Below are positions 1 to 9,532 of a stretch of 63,709 nt of DNA, in pieces. Every line of letters starts with the position of its first letter. The stretch's first letter is position 1. The position numbers were made by a program, and so were the translations under genes. The stretch is from the NCBI GenBank assembly GCA_002898575.1, contig BEHT01000018.1, positions 1-63,709 of the forward strand, read 5' to 3'. The notes beneath the pieces were generated by a model. That model was given only the letters and a program-made list of their open reading frames with translations, made no database searches and was not told the origin of the DNA. This stretch comes from a bacterium HR17 (lineage in GTDB: Bacteria > Armatimonadota > Fervidibacteria > Fervidibacterales > Fervidibacteraceae).

Positions 1-975
1 CACGGTTGTCCGACTTTGCAAATCTCGCGAGGTAACAGTTGGGGCAATGTCGTCGTCATTGAACCATCGGATTGGCAAACTCGTTGGAAGCATAACTTTT
101 TCCATCCAAGAGGCGAAGAGCAAGCCATCATCAACCGTTTCAGTGACGCCACCTTCCGCTACTTAACGCGTGACCAACGAATTGCAGGTTACTTCCCAGC
201 GGAAGGCGGATACGGCGGCGGGTTGAACTTGCACGGGCACACGGAAACTTTCTTGCATCGCGAAGGTCATATCGTCGCTTTTGAAACGCATCCAAAGTTT
301 GACTATGTGGCAGGAGATGCTACGCTTTCGTGGCAGCCTGAACAGGCTCGGCTTGTCTTAAGGCAAGTCGTTTTCGTTAAGCCCGATTTGCTCATCATTT
401 ACGACCGAGTGCGGTTAGGAGAAAAGGCTCAACGAGCGCATTGGCTGGCAGCGACGGGGCTGGATTTGGTCACTCAAGCCAACTGCTTCCGCGTCCGCAG
501 CGGTAAGGCATACCTGTATGGTGTCGTTGCCTTCCCGTCGTCGCCGAAGTTAGTTGCCATTGACCCATCAACTTCACCCAAATATCGCCTGATGTTTGAC
601 CCGCAAGCGTTGTCGCTTAAGGTGTTAGAAATTCACCCGAACGAGCAAGGCTCAGGGCACGGGGCACAGGACAGGACGGTAGAGTTTTTGGTCGCGATGA
701 GGATCGGGTTGGGTGCATTGCCAACGATGACTGTGACACCTCAACTGATGGCAAATCGCATCGGCGTGACGGTGCGAACGAACGGGCAAACGGTGCAAGT
801 GTCCTTTGACCGCAACGATGTTTGCGGTGGCGAAATTGTAATTGCGAACGGGGCACAAACTTTGCGCCATCGTTTGAGGGAGCAAGTTAACGACACCTAC
901 GAAAACTGGCGCACTGACCCACGCTACCAACTCTGGCGCAGGGAAGCAAGGTTTGACTTTCTCGCTGTCAAGTAA
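1..975 (+). CDS. Heparinase II/III-like protein, C-terminal part (5' end outside window)
   Basis: The reading frame is open to the left window edge; the first possible start inside it (TTG at 16) is not convincing, so this is a 3' fragment of about 324 codons. The residues resemble the C-terminal beta-sheet domain of heparinase II/III-type polysaccharide lyases: a G-H-T-E-T segment, a stretch around VAFETHPKFDYVAGDAT, and FVKPDLLIIYDRV, which matches the usual 'lives in a beta-sandwich, describes a burden of proof strand' position of the family only by general resemblance. Such enzymes cleave uronic-acid-containing polysaccharides by beta-elimination, normally outside the cytoplasm. A second, full-length member lies at 34750-36873. 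The catalytic alpha/alpha toroid is outside the window, so substrate cannot be judged. Confidence 0.7.
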   Translation, partial: HGCPTLQISRGNSWGNVVVIEPSDWQTRWKHNFFHPRGEEQAIINRFSDATFRYLTRDQRIAGYFPAEGGYGGGLNLHGHTETFLHREGHIVAFETHPKFDYVAGDATLSWQPEQARLVLRQVVFVKPDLLIIYDRVRLGEKAQRAHWLAATGLDLVTQANCFRVRSGKAYLYGVVAFPSSPKLVAIDPSTSPKYRLMFDPQALSLKVLEIHPNEQGSGHGAQDRTVEFLVAMRIGLGALPTMTVTPQLMANRIGVTVRTNGQTVQVSFDRNDVCGGEIVIANGAQTLRHRLREQVNDTYENWRTDPRYQLWRREARFDFLAVK

Positions 976-1043
976 AGCATTTTCGGTGCGGCAGGAACCT
1001 TACCGTCCTGTCGCCTAAAACCGTTGTTGGGGAAGGAACGAAA

Positions 1044-2231
1044 ATGAAGCGAGAAGTTTGGCTAAACTACATTGCCGTTATCGTCGCTGTCGTTGTCATC
1101 GCTTTGTGGGCGTGGTGGCTGTTTCGCCCTGAACCGATGCCTTTTGTTTTGCGGGTAAAATGGGCGGTGCGACAAGGCATCGTGCTGGGCAAACCTGCTT
1201 TTTTACCAAAAGGCAACTTGCTGGCAATCCCTGTCTTCTCTTTCGCTTCGGGTGGCACGACGCTTTCGGTCAATTTCTGGCATGTGCCAAGCGGAAGCCA
1301 AGCCAAACCGAGCATCCTCATAAGCAAGCGGTCTCATCCTTTGGGACTTACGCCCCAGCCTATTGCTTTTTCACCTGACGGTCATTTGCTGGCGGTCGGT
1401 TACTTGGAGCAAGGCGTGGGCAAAATCGGCGTGTTTAGAGTTGCTGACGGTCGGTTGGTGCGAGCAATCAGTATGGGCAAGAGCAAAGCGTTTTTGACGC
1501 CATCTGTCCTCTTTTCGCCCGACGGGAAGAAGTTGGCAGTTATGCATGATGTTCGGCTCAGGTTCGTTCAAATCGCTGACGGCAAGCAGGTGGAGACTAA
1601 CATCGTTCCGAACATGGTGGTCTTCTCGTCTGACGGTCAGTTGATTGCTGCCCTTTACGCATCGGATGCAGTGAACATCTACAACGCCAGTGGTCGGATT
1701 ATTCGGCAACTGCGAACAGCGCTTACATCCTCTGTGAACCTTCTTGAGTTTACCACTGCTACTTTTTCGCGTGACAGCCAAAAGTTTCTGTGCGTCTTGA
1801 CGGAAGGGCAATCTCAAGCGGGGCGCGACCGAAGGCGTGAATGGCTTGGCATTTGGCGGGTTAGCGATGGCAAGTTGGAGCGCGCCATATCGTTGACATC
1901 CTTTTACGACCTTTCCCCGAACTTCCACACACCTTCTGCCCTTTCCCTTAACGCTTCTTTAGTCGCTTTAACAGAACCTGACCCAAGCGGTTGGGATGGT
2001 TTGGTATGGCGCGTAGAGCGGTTCATTTGCAGGCTGCTGAAACGCTCAGAACCAATCCCGCCGATGCAGGTGGTAGTGCGCCGCATCGCCGATGGGCAAG
2101 TGGTCGCTAAGTTGCCTCGCTTTGGGCGTGTCGTCAGCGATTGCGTCTTCTCGCCGGACGGACGCTTCCTTGTCGCCGTGCATGACAGAAGAACGATCGC
2201 CGTTTGGGAATACACGGCTAAGGCACAATGA
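1044..2231 (+). CDS. Membrane-anchored WD40-like beta-propeller protein
   Basis: 395 residues. Residues about 8-28 (LNYIAVIVAVVVIALWAWWLF) form one hydrophobic segment, so the protein is probably tethered to the membrane with the rest outside. Five or more repeats carry an FSPDG or FSSDG turn followed by a hydrophobic strand and a D/G-rich loop (near residues 114, 153, 194, 238 and 367), typical of WD40-like/TolB-like propellers. The start is ATG 1044 with AAGGAA just upstream. No catalytic motif is visible; propellers of this kind usually serve as binding platforms. The gene is separated from the DUF456 gene by only 22 bases, so the two may be co-transcribed. Confidence 0.75.
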   Translation: MKREVWLNYIAVIVAVVVIALWAWWLFRPEPMPFVLRVKWAVRQGIVLGKPAFLPKGNLLAIPVFSFASGGTTLSVNFWHVPSGSQAKPSILISKRSHPLGLTPQPIAFSPDGHLLAVGYLEQGVGKIGVFRVADGRLVRAISMGKSKAFLTPSVLFSPDGKKLAVMHDVRLRFVQIADGKQVETNIVPNMVVFSSDGQLIAALYASDAVNIYNASGRIIRQLRTALTSSVNLLEFTTATFSRDSQKFLCVLTEGQSQAGRDRRREWLGIWRVSDGKLERAISLTSFYDLSPNFHTPSALSLNASLVALTEPDPSGWDGLVWRVERFICRLLKRSEPIPPMQVVVRRIADGQVVAKLPRFGRVVSDCVFSPDGRFLVAVHDRRTIAVWEYTAKAQ

Positions 2232-2253
2232 AGGGCAAAAAGGTGAAGGCGCC

Positions 2254-2778
2254 GTGGATTGGTTACTGTTAGCGAAGGTGATGGCGACGCTGCTGGCAGC
2301 TGTGGCGGCGACAGGCATTGTGTTGGGGTTGCCGACGACGCTGCTGGCGTGGCTGGGGTTGCTGATAGTGGCAGCCGTCAGCGGCTTTCAAGCGGTTTCA
2401 GGCGCATGGCTGTTGGGCACTTTCATCGGGTGCGTGCTCATGGAAATCGCCGACAATCTGTTGGCGATGGCGCTGGTGCGCAAATTGGGTGCGACGAAAG
2501 GGAGCGCGACGATGGCGCTGGTGGGCAGTTTGCTTGGAGGATTGGTCGGCGGTGCGGTCGGCGGTCTGGCGGGGCCCGTCGGATCAGCCGCGTCGGCGCT
2601 GGTGGGCGCGTTCGGCGGCGGTTACGCCGCCGTTTACGCCTGGGAGCGTTACCGCCATCAACGACCCCACGCCGACGCCCACAAAATTGCCTTCGGCACC
2701 GTCGTCGGGCGTATCATCGGCATCGTCGTCAAACTTGTTTGGGTTATCGTGTTGGTTTGGCTGAGTTGGGGTGCGTGA
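2254..2778 (+). CDS. DUF456-family small membrane protein
   Basis: 174 residues from the GTG at 2254, chosen because AAGGTGAAGG lies immediately upstream; the frame stays open further upstream but there it overlaps the preceding gene. The sequence is a run of Gly/Ala-rich hydrophobic helices: residues about 6-45, a central glycine-zipper region (GGLVGGAVGGLAGPVG), and a final hydrophobic helix ending in VVKLVWVIVLVWLSWG. This layout matches DUF456, a bacterial membrane family without established function. It is followed after 29 bases by the TIM-barrel isomerase. Confidence 0.75.
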   Translation: MDWLLLAKVMATLLAAVAATGIVLGLPTTLLAWLGLLIVAAVSGFQAVSGAWLLGTFIGCVLMEIADNLLAMALVRKLGATKGSATMALVGSLLGGLVGGAVGGLAGPVGSAASALVGAFGGGYAAVYAWERYRHQRPHADAHKIAFGTVVGRIIGIVVKLVWVIVLVWLSWGA

Positions 2779-2807
2779 CCACCGTTGCGCGAAAGGAGGC
2801 AGGTAGC

Positions 2808-3599
2808 ATGAAGTTGGCGGCGCAAGAGGGTCTGGTGCCAGGCGCATCGCTGGAAGAGAAACTGGACAAGTTGGCGGCATGGGGTTACGAAGGCGTGGAG
2901 TTTTGGGGCAGCGAATGGCTGCTGCAAAATGTCGGGTTCGTGCGGTCGGCAGTGGAAAAAGCGGGGCTGCAAGTCAGCACGATTTGCGCGGGCTATCGCG
3001 GGTCAGTGCTTGACCCTGACCCGAGCGTGCGCCGTCAAGCCGTTGAGGACATCAAAGCCCGTTTGACCGCTGCAGCGGAGCTGGGCGCTGTGGGGTTAAT
3101 TTTTGTGCCCATTTTCGGTCCGCCCAAGTTGCCCGACCTTTCGCCCTACAAAACTGCCGTTGACCTTGAGCGCGAATTGCTGCTGTTTTACTTGGACGAA
3201 CTAGGCAAGCACGCCGAGCAAGTCGGCGCAATTTTGTTGCTGGAACCGCTCAACCGTTACGAGACGCACTTTTTGCGCCGTGTGGGGCAAGCGGTGGAAC
3301 TGTGTGAGCAAGTGGGCAACCCCCGCATCGGAGTCATGGCGGACTTTTTCCACATGAACATTGAAGAAGCGTCTATCCCTGACGCCCTCCGCAAAGGCGG
3401 CAAATGGCTCAAGCACATCCACTTGGCGGACAGCAACCGTTTACTGCCTGGCTGGGGGCACACGGACTTTCGCAGCGGCTTTGCGGCACTCAAAGAAATC
3501 GGCTTCACGGGCTTCATGGCGCTGGAGTGCGGCGTGCCCGATGACCCCAATGAAACTTTGCCCCGATGCGCTCAACTGCTGCGCGAGTGGGGGGCATGA
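2808..3599 (+). CDS. Sugar phosphate isomerase/epimerase (xylose isomerase-like TIM barrel)
   Basis: 263 residues; ATG 2808 is preceded by AAAGGAGG. The sequence is typical of the AP-endonuclease-2/xylose-isomerase-like fold: GYEGVEFW near the N-terminus, LLLEPLNRYETHFL (metal-ligand Glu of the barrel), MADFFHMNIEE (Asp/His), KHIHLADSNRLLPGWGHTDF (His-x-His-x-x-Asp, then the GHxDF motif) and MALECG near the end. These residues normally bind a divalent metal and act on keto-sugars or inositol derivatives. The precise substrate cannot be read from sequence. A distant relative is encoded at 9746-10624. Confidence 0.88.
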   Translation: MKLAAQEGLVPGASLEEKLDKLAAWGYEGVEFWGSEWLLQNVGFVRSAVEKAGLQVSTICAGYRGSVLDPDPSVRRQAVEDIKARLTAAAELGAVGLIFVPIFGPPKLPDLSPYKTAVDLERELLLFYLDELGKHAEQVGAILLLEPLNRYETHFLRRVGQAVELCEQVGNPRIGVMADFFHMNIEEASIPDALRKGGKWLKHIHLADSNRLLPGWGHTDFRSGFAALKEIGFTGFMALECGVPDDPNETLPRCAQLLREWGA

Positions 3600-3602
3600 A
3601 AA

Positions 3603-4682
3603 TCACAGCCACCGCTTCAAAAACGGAAACGCTCCGTGCCCGTTGAACTCGTGCCCGCCGTCAAAGATGTGCAAACTCAGCCGTTCCGTAGCGCCAAACA
3701 CAGCGTAAATGCGCCGCAGATACTCAAAGGCTTCTTTGGTCGCGGCGATAGGGAAAATTGGATCGTCGGTGCCGCTTTCAATGTGCACGGGACGGGGTGC
3801 GATCAAGCCGGCGACATCGGGCATCTCGGCATACCGCAAAATGTTCGGCACATAGTTGTCCACGCAGTGGCTGAGAGCGTAAATGCTGGCTTTGAAGGTG
3901 TTGAAGTAGCCGCTGATGACACAGACCTTGATGCGCGTGTCCAGCGCTGCCGCAAACAGCGAGGTTGTTCCGCCACCGGAGATGCCCATGACGGCGATGC
4001 GGTGGGCGTCCACATCGGGGCGCGTCCGCAAGTAGTCTATCGCCCGCATGACATCGTAAACGCGCCACGCAATCATCGTTTCGCCCAACAGCAGCGCGGC
4101 GCCTGCCAGCGGCTGACATGACGAAACGGTAGGACCGCGTTGGCGGGCGGCTTCATCGCGCCGATGTCCGAACCCCAGTTGCTCTATCGCCAACGCTGCA
4201 AAGCCATGGGCGACGCATTGCAAGGCGAAATCGCGCTGGTAGCCATCCCATCGCTCGCGCAAACTGCCGTCTTCGTTGATGCCCACGATATCGTCCACGC
4301 CTCGCCCATGTCCTGGCAGGCAAATGACGACGGGCAACTTATCGCCGTCGGGCAGCGGACTCAAAAAGTAGCCGAACACCGCCAAGTTCGGGCGGCTTTG
4401 AAAGGTCAGCGTCTCGCGGCGATAGCGCACCGATTGACCGTCGTCGGTGTGGGTGACCAATTCCCGCACTTCCAGCACTTGCGGACGCAACGGGCAGGGT
4501 GTTTGGGGAAAGCCGCCCAGCAAGCGGGTCAGCGTGCGGCGCAATTTGTGCTGCCACGCCTTCGCGTCACGCAAATTGCGGGCGCGAAACGCCAACCGTT
4601 GTTGCACCTCTGCGTAGCGGGCGAGCGCAAAAGGCGTCGGGTCAAACTCCGCCCCTGCCGCTCGTCGTTGTTCATCCGTCAT
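3603..4682 (-). CDS. Alpha/beta-hydrolase, acetyl-xylan-esterase-like
   Basis: 359 residues from ATG 4682, favoured over the in-frame ATG at 4718 because GGAGGG lies about 10 bases before it. An alpha/beta-hydrolase core is visible: VVICLPGHGRGVDD (oxyanion region), nucleophile elbow G-I-S-G-G-G in AVMGISGGGTTSLFAA, a likely acid in ESGTDDPIFP, and the catalytic His in IFDGGHEFNGHGAF. The insert with YQRDFALQCVAHGFAALAIEQLGFG is typical of the Abhydrolase_7/acetyl-esterase group. It probably removes acyl groups from polysaccharide-derived substrates. No signal peptide is evident, so a cytoplasmic location is likely. It is convergent with the upstream isomerase (3-base gap). Confidence 0.8.
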   Translation of the reverse strand: MTDEQRRAAGAEFDPTPFALARYAEVQQRLAFRARNLRDAKAWQHKLRRTLTRLLGGFPQTPCPLRPQVLEVRELVTHTDDGQSVRYRRETLTFQSRPNLAVFGYFLSPLPDGDKLPVVICLPGHGRGVDDIVGINEDGSLRERWDGYQRDFALQCVAHGFAALAIEQLGFGHRRDEAARQRGPTVSSCQPLAGAALLLGETMIAWRVYDVMRAIDYLRTRPDVDAHRIAVMGISGGGTTSLFAAALDTRIKVCVISGYFNTFKASIYALSHCVDNYVPNILRYAEMPDVAGLIAPRPVHIESGTDDPIFPIAATKEAFEYLRRIYAVFGATERLSLHIFDGGHEFNGHGAFPFLKRWL

Positions 4683-4790
4683 CGCTTGATCACCCTCCAC
4701 CAGCGGCTCAAGATGCATTTGACGGGCATAACTTTTGCACCTCGTGCCAAAATTGGACTGCGGGCGACGGGCAAGTGAGGTGCATCCTTA

Positions 4791-5612
4791 ATGGCGTTGT
4801 TTTTCTCTGCTGAAAATGTTCACCTTTACCACGATGACTTTTTGTGCTTCAACGGGTTGCCGCCCGAAAGCGTTGACCTGATCGTCACTTCGCCACCTTA
4901 CGATGTGGACATTCATTACGACGGCTACAGGGACGACATCCCCTACGACAAGTATGTGGAGTTCGTGGCGGCAGCGTTGGAGAAGTGCTATCAGTTGGCA
5001 AAACCTGACGGACGGTTGTGCCTCAACATCCCGCTGGACAAAAATAAAGGGGGGCAACAAAGCGTTTACGCCGACATCGTGACCATCGCCAAAAAAATCG
5101 GTTGGCGCTACCACACAACCATCGTCTGGAACGAGCAGAACATCTCCCGCCGCACGGCTTGGGGTTCGTGGATGAGCGCTTCCGCACCGTTCGTCATCGC
5201 ACCCGTTGAAATGATCCTCGTGATGTTCAAGGAAACTTGGAAGAAGCGGCGTCAAGGCGTTTCCGATATAACGCGAGACGAATTTGTGGAATGGACGAAC
5301 GGCGTTTGGGCTTTCAGCGGTGAACAACGCAGCCGCATCGGTCATCCCGCACCCTTCCCGCTAGAACTTCCCCGAAGGTGTATCACATTGTTCAGTTTCG
5401 TCGGCGATGTCGTCCTTGACCCGTTTGCCGGGAGCGGGACGACACTCTTGGCGTGTTACCAGTTGCAGCGCATCGGCATTGGTGTGGAAATCAGCCGCAC
5501 CTATTGCGAACTTGCCGCCCAGCGTCTTAGAACGGCGATGAAACAAAAGAGCCTGTTTGAAAGCCAACGGGACCAACGGGGTAAAGCGGACCGTCAAACG
5601 GTGTTGCCGTGA
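4791..5612 (+). CDS. DNA amino-methyltransferase (beta-class, probable N4-cytosine type)
   Basis: 273 residues; ATG 4791 is preceded by GAGGTG. Motif IV appears first (VTSPPYD, residues about 33-39), and the AdoMet-binding motif I comes last (DVVLDPFAGSGTT followed by GIGVEIS), the permuted order of beta-class enzymes. The S-P-P-Y form of motif IV is typical of N4-cytosine methylases, although some N6-adenine enzymes share it. The protein has no obvious large target-recognition insert, and no restriction endonuclease gene is seen on either side, so it looks like a solitary methyltransferase with an epigenetic or protective role. Confidence 0.88.
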   Translation: MALFFSAENVHLYHDDFLCFNGLPPESVDLIVTSPPYDVDIHYDGYRDDIPYDKYVEFVAAALEKCYQLAKPDGRLCLNIPLDKNKGGQQSVYADIVTIAKKIGWRYHTTIVWNEQNISRRTAWGSWMSASAPFVIAPVEMILVMFKETWKKRRQGVSDITRDEFVEWTNGVWAFSGEQRSRIGHPAPFPLELPRRCITLFSFVGDVVLDPFAGSGTTLLACYQLQRIGIGVEISRTYCELAAQRLRTAMKQKSLFESQRDQRGKADRQTVLP

Positions 5613-5764
5613 GGCAATTTACCTTTGACTGGCGCTGCCGCGTAGACGGCTCAAAGTATCCTCCACGCATCGTCCGACCTCCTGATCGTCGGAGGACGCT
5701 GCTTTTGCGGCGCCGCGATTCGTTCCGGTGCCGCAGGGTGTTCTCATCCGAAGTATCGCAGGGC
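5613..5764. other. Convergent intergenic spacer
   Basis: A spacer between two converging genes (methyltransferase on plus, zinc-ribbon protein on minus). It contains short inverted segments around 5671-5697 (CCGAC...GTCGG and CTCC...GGAG), which could act as a weak bidirectional terminator, but there is no T-tract. Nothing else is recognisable. Confidence 0.3.
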
Positions 5765-6109
5765 TCAATCCCCGAATTCAAATAAATCCTCAAGGAACTC
5801 AAAGAAGCGGCGTTTGCGTTTCGGATGGGGCGGTTGGTGCGGGTGTTGCTGCGACGGGTGAGGGGGCTGGGTTGGATGAGTCGTCGGACGCGTGGTCGTT
5901 GACGGTGGTGGGGACGGCTCATAAGCGACCGGTTCGTAGCCGCCCGCTGCCATCACTTCGTCACCGTAGCCGCTTTGCGCATATTGGATGATTTTGTCCA
6001 GTTCACCGCGATCAAGCCAAACACCTTTGCAGGACGGGCAAATGTCCACCATCACGCCAAACCGCTCTATTTCGCGCATTGGCGTCCCGCAAACGGGGCA
6101 TTGCAACAT
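5765..6109 (-). CDS. Zinc-ribbon (zf-TFIIB-like) protein with acidic/aromatic tail
   Basis: 114 residues from ATG 6109, which has GGAGGTG upstream at ideal spacing; the frame extends further but the strong site decides the start. The N-terminus is a four-cysteine zinc ribbon (C-P-V-C at residues 4-7, C-P-S-C at about 23-26, then KGVWLDRGELDKI), the signature of zf-TFIIB (transcription-factor zinc-finger) domain proteins. A Pro/Thr/His-rich linker (about residues 65-95) leads to KRKRRFFEFLEDLFEFGD. Function is unknown; such proteins are usually small and stand-alone. Confidence 0.8.
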   Translation of the reverse strand: MLQCPVCGTPMREIERFGVMVDICPSCKGVWLDRGELDKIIQYAQSGYGDEVMAAGGYEPVAYEPSPPPSTTTRPTTHPTQPPHPSQQHPHQPPHPKRKRRFFEFLEDLFEFGD

Positions 6110-6240
6110 CGTGCACGCACCTCCGTTGTCGTTCGTCCCGACCGCCATCAAGTTTGCCATTCGCTTTCAAAAGCGGGCAAAAAGGTTCAAGCCAACGGCA
6201 GAACAGTAACGGAAAAGCCACGCCGTTGCGCCTAAAGGGA

Positions 6241-7809
6241 TCAACTGCCCGCTCTCTCGGAGGCGGCGCCTGGCGCGCAAAAGCGCGGGGCGCCGCTGAT
6301 GAAGACAGCGACGACCTGGATGTCGTGCCATTCATCGGCGAAGGCGGACGCCTCAGGCAAGTGGGACAGCACGACCAAATCGGCGAGTTTGCCCGGCGCA
6401 ACGGTGCCGACTTGGCTTTCAACCCCGCACGCGAACGCGGCGCCCTGCGTGTAAGCCAGTAGGGCTTGGCGCAAGGTCAACCGTTCATTGGGGTCAGGGT
6501 GCGTCAGCGCCCCGACGATGCCGTAAAGCGGACCGAAAGGCATGCCGTCCGAACCGAACGCTAACGGCACATTTGCCCGCACGACGGAACCGAACGGATT
6601 CATGCTTTTTGTCCGCACCCAGCCCAACCGCGTTTCGTAAAGCCCGCCAGGCTGTTGCCAACGGGCGACAAAGTTAGGCTGCATGGACGCGATCAAGGTC
6701 AACCGGCGCAACCAACCGAGGTGCTCTGGGCGCAACAGTTCCAAGTGCTCCAACCGATGGCGCAAAAAACGGTCGCTTTCCATCCGCACAAATCGCAAGG
6801 CTTCAATGGCTTGGTCAATCGCCAAATCGCCAATAGCGTGCACAGCTAATCGCCAGCCCATTTCGTTAAACGCCAACATCAACCCTTCGGCGGCGCGGTC
6901 GCGTAGCAGCAACCGTCCCGTTTCGTTGGGCATGTCAGCGTAGGGTTCGCGCAGCGCCGCTGTGCGGGCACCGAGGGATCCGTCCAAAAACAACTTCACG
7001 AACCGCGCTTCGCACCCCTCGCGGTCAATCCGCCAAGGCAGCGGTGACTTCAATTGCTGCGCTGTCGCAGGTGGAACGCAACAGACAAACCGCACCGTGA
7101 CATCGCCGTCCCGCACAGCGCCCTCGTAAACTGACAGGTCGGCATATAAATCCGCGACCGTCGTGACGCCATGTTCAAGGGCGATGCGGCTGGCGATGCG
7201 AAGCGCCTCACGCTTTTCGCTGGGCGTCGGTTCAACGAACGGCTCCAGAAAGCGGGTGGCGTCGTCGGCGATGAGCCCGTTGGGTTGCCCGTTCGTCTTG
7301 AACACGAAGGGGTGGTCGTCGGGCAAGCGCATCTGCTGCAGCGCCGGCGTGTTGACGACCCAAAGGTGACCGTCCACGCGCCGCAGAGCGACGGGCACAT
7401 CAGGCGCCGCTTTGTCCAAATCCCACCGCGTCGGATAGCGTCGCTCGTCGGCAAACAGGCTTTCGTCCCAATCGTAACCGACCAAAAAGCGGGGCGCGAG
7501 GCGCCGGGCACCGGACGCAGCGTCGCGAACGATTTGCAGCAATTCCTGCAGGCTGCGGGTTTGGCTCAGGTCAAGGCGCAAACGCTTCAGCCCCATGCTG
7601 ATGGGATGCATGTGGGCGTCAATGAAACCAGGCAGCACGGGGCGTTGCCGTGCGTCCCAAACGGAGGCATCGTCGGGGCGAACGATATCGCTTTGCGGGA
7701 TAACCGCCGCGATGCGTTCACCGTCCAACACGATCGTCCAAAGGCGTTGTCCACCGTCGGTCAGCGGCAAGCAGGCATTGACGATGGCACGCCGTCGCTG
7801 CGATGGCAA
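6241..7809 (-). CDS. YtcJ-like amidohydrolase (Amidohydro_3)
   Basis: 522 residues starting at TTG 7809, supported by GAAGGGAG about 10 bases upstream. The metal-site pattern of the amidohydrolase superfamily is present: D-A-H-M-H-P after the N-terminal beta-sandwich, a K-L-F-L-D-G-S segment, H-A-I-G-D, R-L-E-H, and F-G-S-D-G-M-P-F-G near the C-terminus. YtcJ-type enzymes hydrolyse amide or ester-like bonds in small molecules. No signal peptide is visible, so it is probably cytoplasmic. It lies 70 bases downstream of pyrG on the same strand. Confidence 0.87.
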   Translation of the reverse strand: MPSQRRRAIVNACLPLTDGGQRLWTIVLDGERIAAVIPQSDIVRPDDASVWDARQRPVLPGFIDAHMHPISMGLKRLRLDLSQTRSLQELLQIVRDAASGARRLAPRFLVGYDWDESLFADERRYPTRWDLDKAAPDVPVALRRVDGHLWVVNTPALQQMRLPDDHPFVFKTNGQPNGLIADDATRFLEPFVEPTPSEKREALRIASRIALEHGVTTVADLYADLSVYEGAVRDGDVTVRFVCCVPPATAQQLKSPLPWRIDREGCEARFVKLFLDGSLGARTAALREPYADMPNETGRLLLRDRAAEGLMLAFNEMGWRLAVHAIGDLAIDQAIEALRFVRMESDRFLRHRLEHLELLRPEHLGWLRRLTLIASMQPNFVARWQQPGGLYETRLGWVRTKSMNPFGSVVRANVPLAFGSDGMPFGPLYGIVGALTHPDPNERLTLRQALLAYTQGAAFACGVESQVGTVAPGKLADLVVLSHLPEASAFADEWHDIQVVAVFISGAPRFCAPGAASERAGS

Positions 7810-7879
7810 CAGCGCTCACTCCCTTCGGTGTCGGAAACGCTGCGTGGCATTGTGCCCAAAGCGGAGACGCTATAGCGTT

Positions 7880-9499
7880 TCAACGGTGGGCGGCGACGGC
7901 GGCGCGTTGGCGTAACGCTGCCCCGATGAACGCGGCAAACAACGGGTGCGGGCGGTTGGGACGAGACTTGAACTCAGGGTGAAATTGCGTCGCCACGAAA
8001 AAGGGGTGGTCAGGTAACTCAATGGCTTCCACCAGCTTGCCGTCAGGGGAAATGCCGCTCAGCACCAAGCCGTGTCGCTCCAACACTTCGTGATAGCGCG
8101 GGTTGACCTCGTAGCGGTGGCGGTGACGCTCGTAGACGAGGTGGGTGCCGTAAATTTCGGCGACTTTCGTGTCCGGCTTCAAAAAGCAGGGGTAAGCGCC
8201 CAAGCGCATCGTCCCACCTTTTTGCCCAACCCGTCGCTGGTCGTCCATCAGCGCGATGACAGGGTGGCGGGTCGTTTCATCAAACTCAGCGCTGTTGGCG
8301 TCCGTCAAGCCGCAGACATGGCGGGTGAACTCAATGACGGCGCATTGCAAGCCCAAACACAAGCCCAAAAACGGGACACCGTTTTCGCGGGCGTAGCGGA
8401 TGGCAGCGATTTTGCCTGTAATGCCCCGATAGCCGAACCCGCCAGGGACAACAATGCCATCCACGCCGTTGAGCCATTGGGTCGCCGTCTCATCGGTCAG
8501 TTGCTCCGCATCCACCCAACGGATGTGGACTTGGACTTGGTGGGCGAAGCCGCCATGCTTAAGGGCTTCCGCGACGCTCAGGTAAGCGTCACGCAGTTGG
8601 ACATACTTGCCGACCATCGCAACGGTCACGGTAGCGGTCGGGTGGCGTCCCCGCCAGACGAGTTCGTGCCAATCGCGCAAGTCAGGTTCACCGTCTGTCA
8701 AACCCAACCGCTGCATCAGCCACTTGCCCAACCCCTGCCCTTCCAAGACCAACGGCAACTCGTAGACGAAGTCGGTGTCAACGGCTTCAAAGACGGCATC
8801 CGAAGGCGTGTCGCAGAAGAGGGCAATCTTGCGCCGCATTTCGTCGGTCAAAGGCGAAGGGCAACGGCACACCAACGCATCAGGTTGAATGCCGATGCTG
8901 CGCAACTCGCGGACGCTGTGCTGTGTCGGCTTCGTCTTCAGTTCGCCGCCGGCGACAGGCGGGACGAGGGTGACATGCAGGTAAAGCACATGGTCGGCGC
9001 CGACATCCAGTTTGAACTGGCGCGCCGCCTCCAAAAAGGGCAACCCTTCAATGTCGCCGACGGTCCCGCCGATTTCCACGATGGTCACATCGGCGTCCCA
9101 CTCGTCAGCGACTTCGTGGATGCGGCGCTTGATTTCGTCGGTGATGTGCGGGATGACCTGCACCGTTTGCCCCAAGTATTCGCCCCGTCGCTCCTTTTCA
9201 ATGACAGCGCCGTAAATTTGCCCCGTCGTTACATTGGACTTGTGCGTCAGGTTGATGTCCACATAGCGCTCGTAGTGTCCCAAGTCCAAGTCGGTTTCGG
9301 CGCCGTCGTCGGTGACGAAGACTTCGCCGTGTTGGTAGGGGTTCATCGTCCCTGCGTCCACATTGAGGTAAGGGTCAATCTTTTGCAGGGCGATTTTTAA
9401 GCCGCGCGCCTTGAGCAATCGCCCGAGGCTGGCAGCCGTAATGCCTTTGCCCAGCGACGAAACGACACCGCCCGTCACAAAGATGAACTTGCGCGCCAC
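7880..9499 (-). CDS. pyrG: CTP synthase
   Basis: 539 residues from GTG 9499, the usual family length. It amidates UTP to CTP using glutamine and ATP, the last step of de novo pyrimidine nucleotide synthesis, in the cytoplasm. The N-terminal synthetase domain begins [16 protein letters not shown] with the P-loop-like nucleotide site, followed by [24 protein letters not shown]. The C-terminal class-I glutaminase shows VPGGFGYRG, the nucleophile Cys in [11 protein letters not shown], and the His-Glu pair in [11 protein letters not shown]. All key residues appear present. Confidence 0.97.
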   Translation of the reverse strand: MARKFIFVTGGVVSSLGKGITAASLGRLLKARGLKIALQKIDPYLNVDAGTMNPYQHGEVFVTDDGAETDLDLGHYERYVDINLTHKSNVTTGQIYGAVIEKERRGEYLGQTVQVIPHITDEIKRRIHEVADEWDADVTIVEIGGTVGDIEGLPFLEAARQFKLDVGADHVLYLHVTLVPPVAGGELKTKPTQHSVRELRSIGIQPDALVCRCPSPLTDEMRRKIALFCDTPSDAVFEAVDTDFVYELPLVLEGQGLGKWLMQRLGLTDGEPDLRDWHELVWRGRHPTATVTVAMVGKYVQLRDAYLSVAEALKHGGFAHQVQVHIRWVDAEQLTDETATQWLNGVDGIVVPGGFGYRGITGKIAAIRYARENGVPFLGLCLGLQCAVIEFTRHVCGLTDANSAEFDETTRHPVIALMDDQRRVGQKGGTMRLGAYPCFLKPDTKVAEIYGTHLVYERHRHRYEVNPRYHEVLERHGLVLSGISPDGKLVEAIELPDHPFFVATQFHPEFKSRPNRPHPLFAAFIGAALRQRAAVAAHR

Positions 9500-9532
9500 A
9501 CATCGTCACCCCATTCAGCGATGGGATAGGTT

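Noticed and set aside
617-930. Open frames on the minus strand inside the first gene
   Set aside because: They lie antisense to a frame with clear heparinase-like sequence, and have no ribosome site or recognisable motif; typical shadows in GC-rich DNA.
2259-2807. Upstream extension of the isomerase frame (183 codons)
   Set aside because: It overlaps DUF456 in another frame, is Arg/Gly-rich nonsense, and the AAAGGAGG-preceded ATG at 2808 is the real start.
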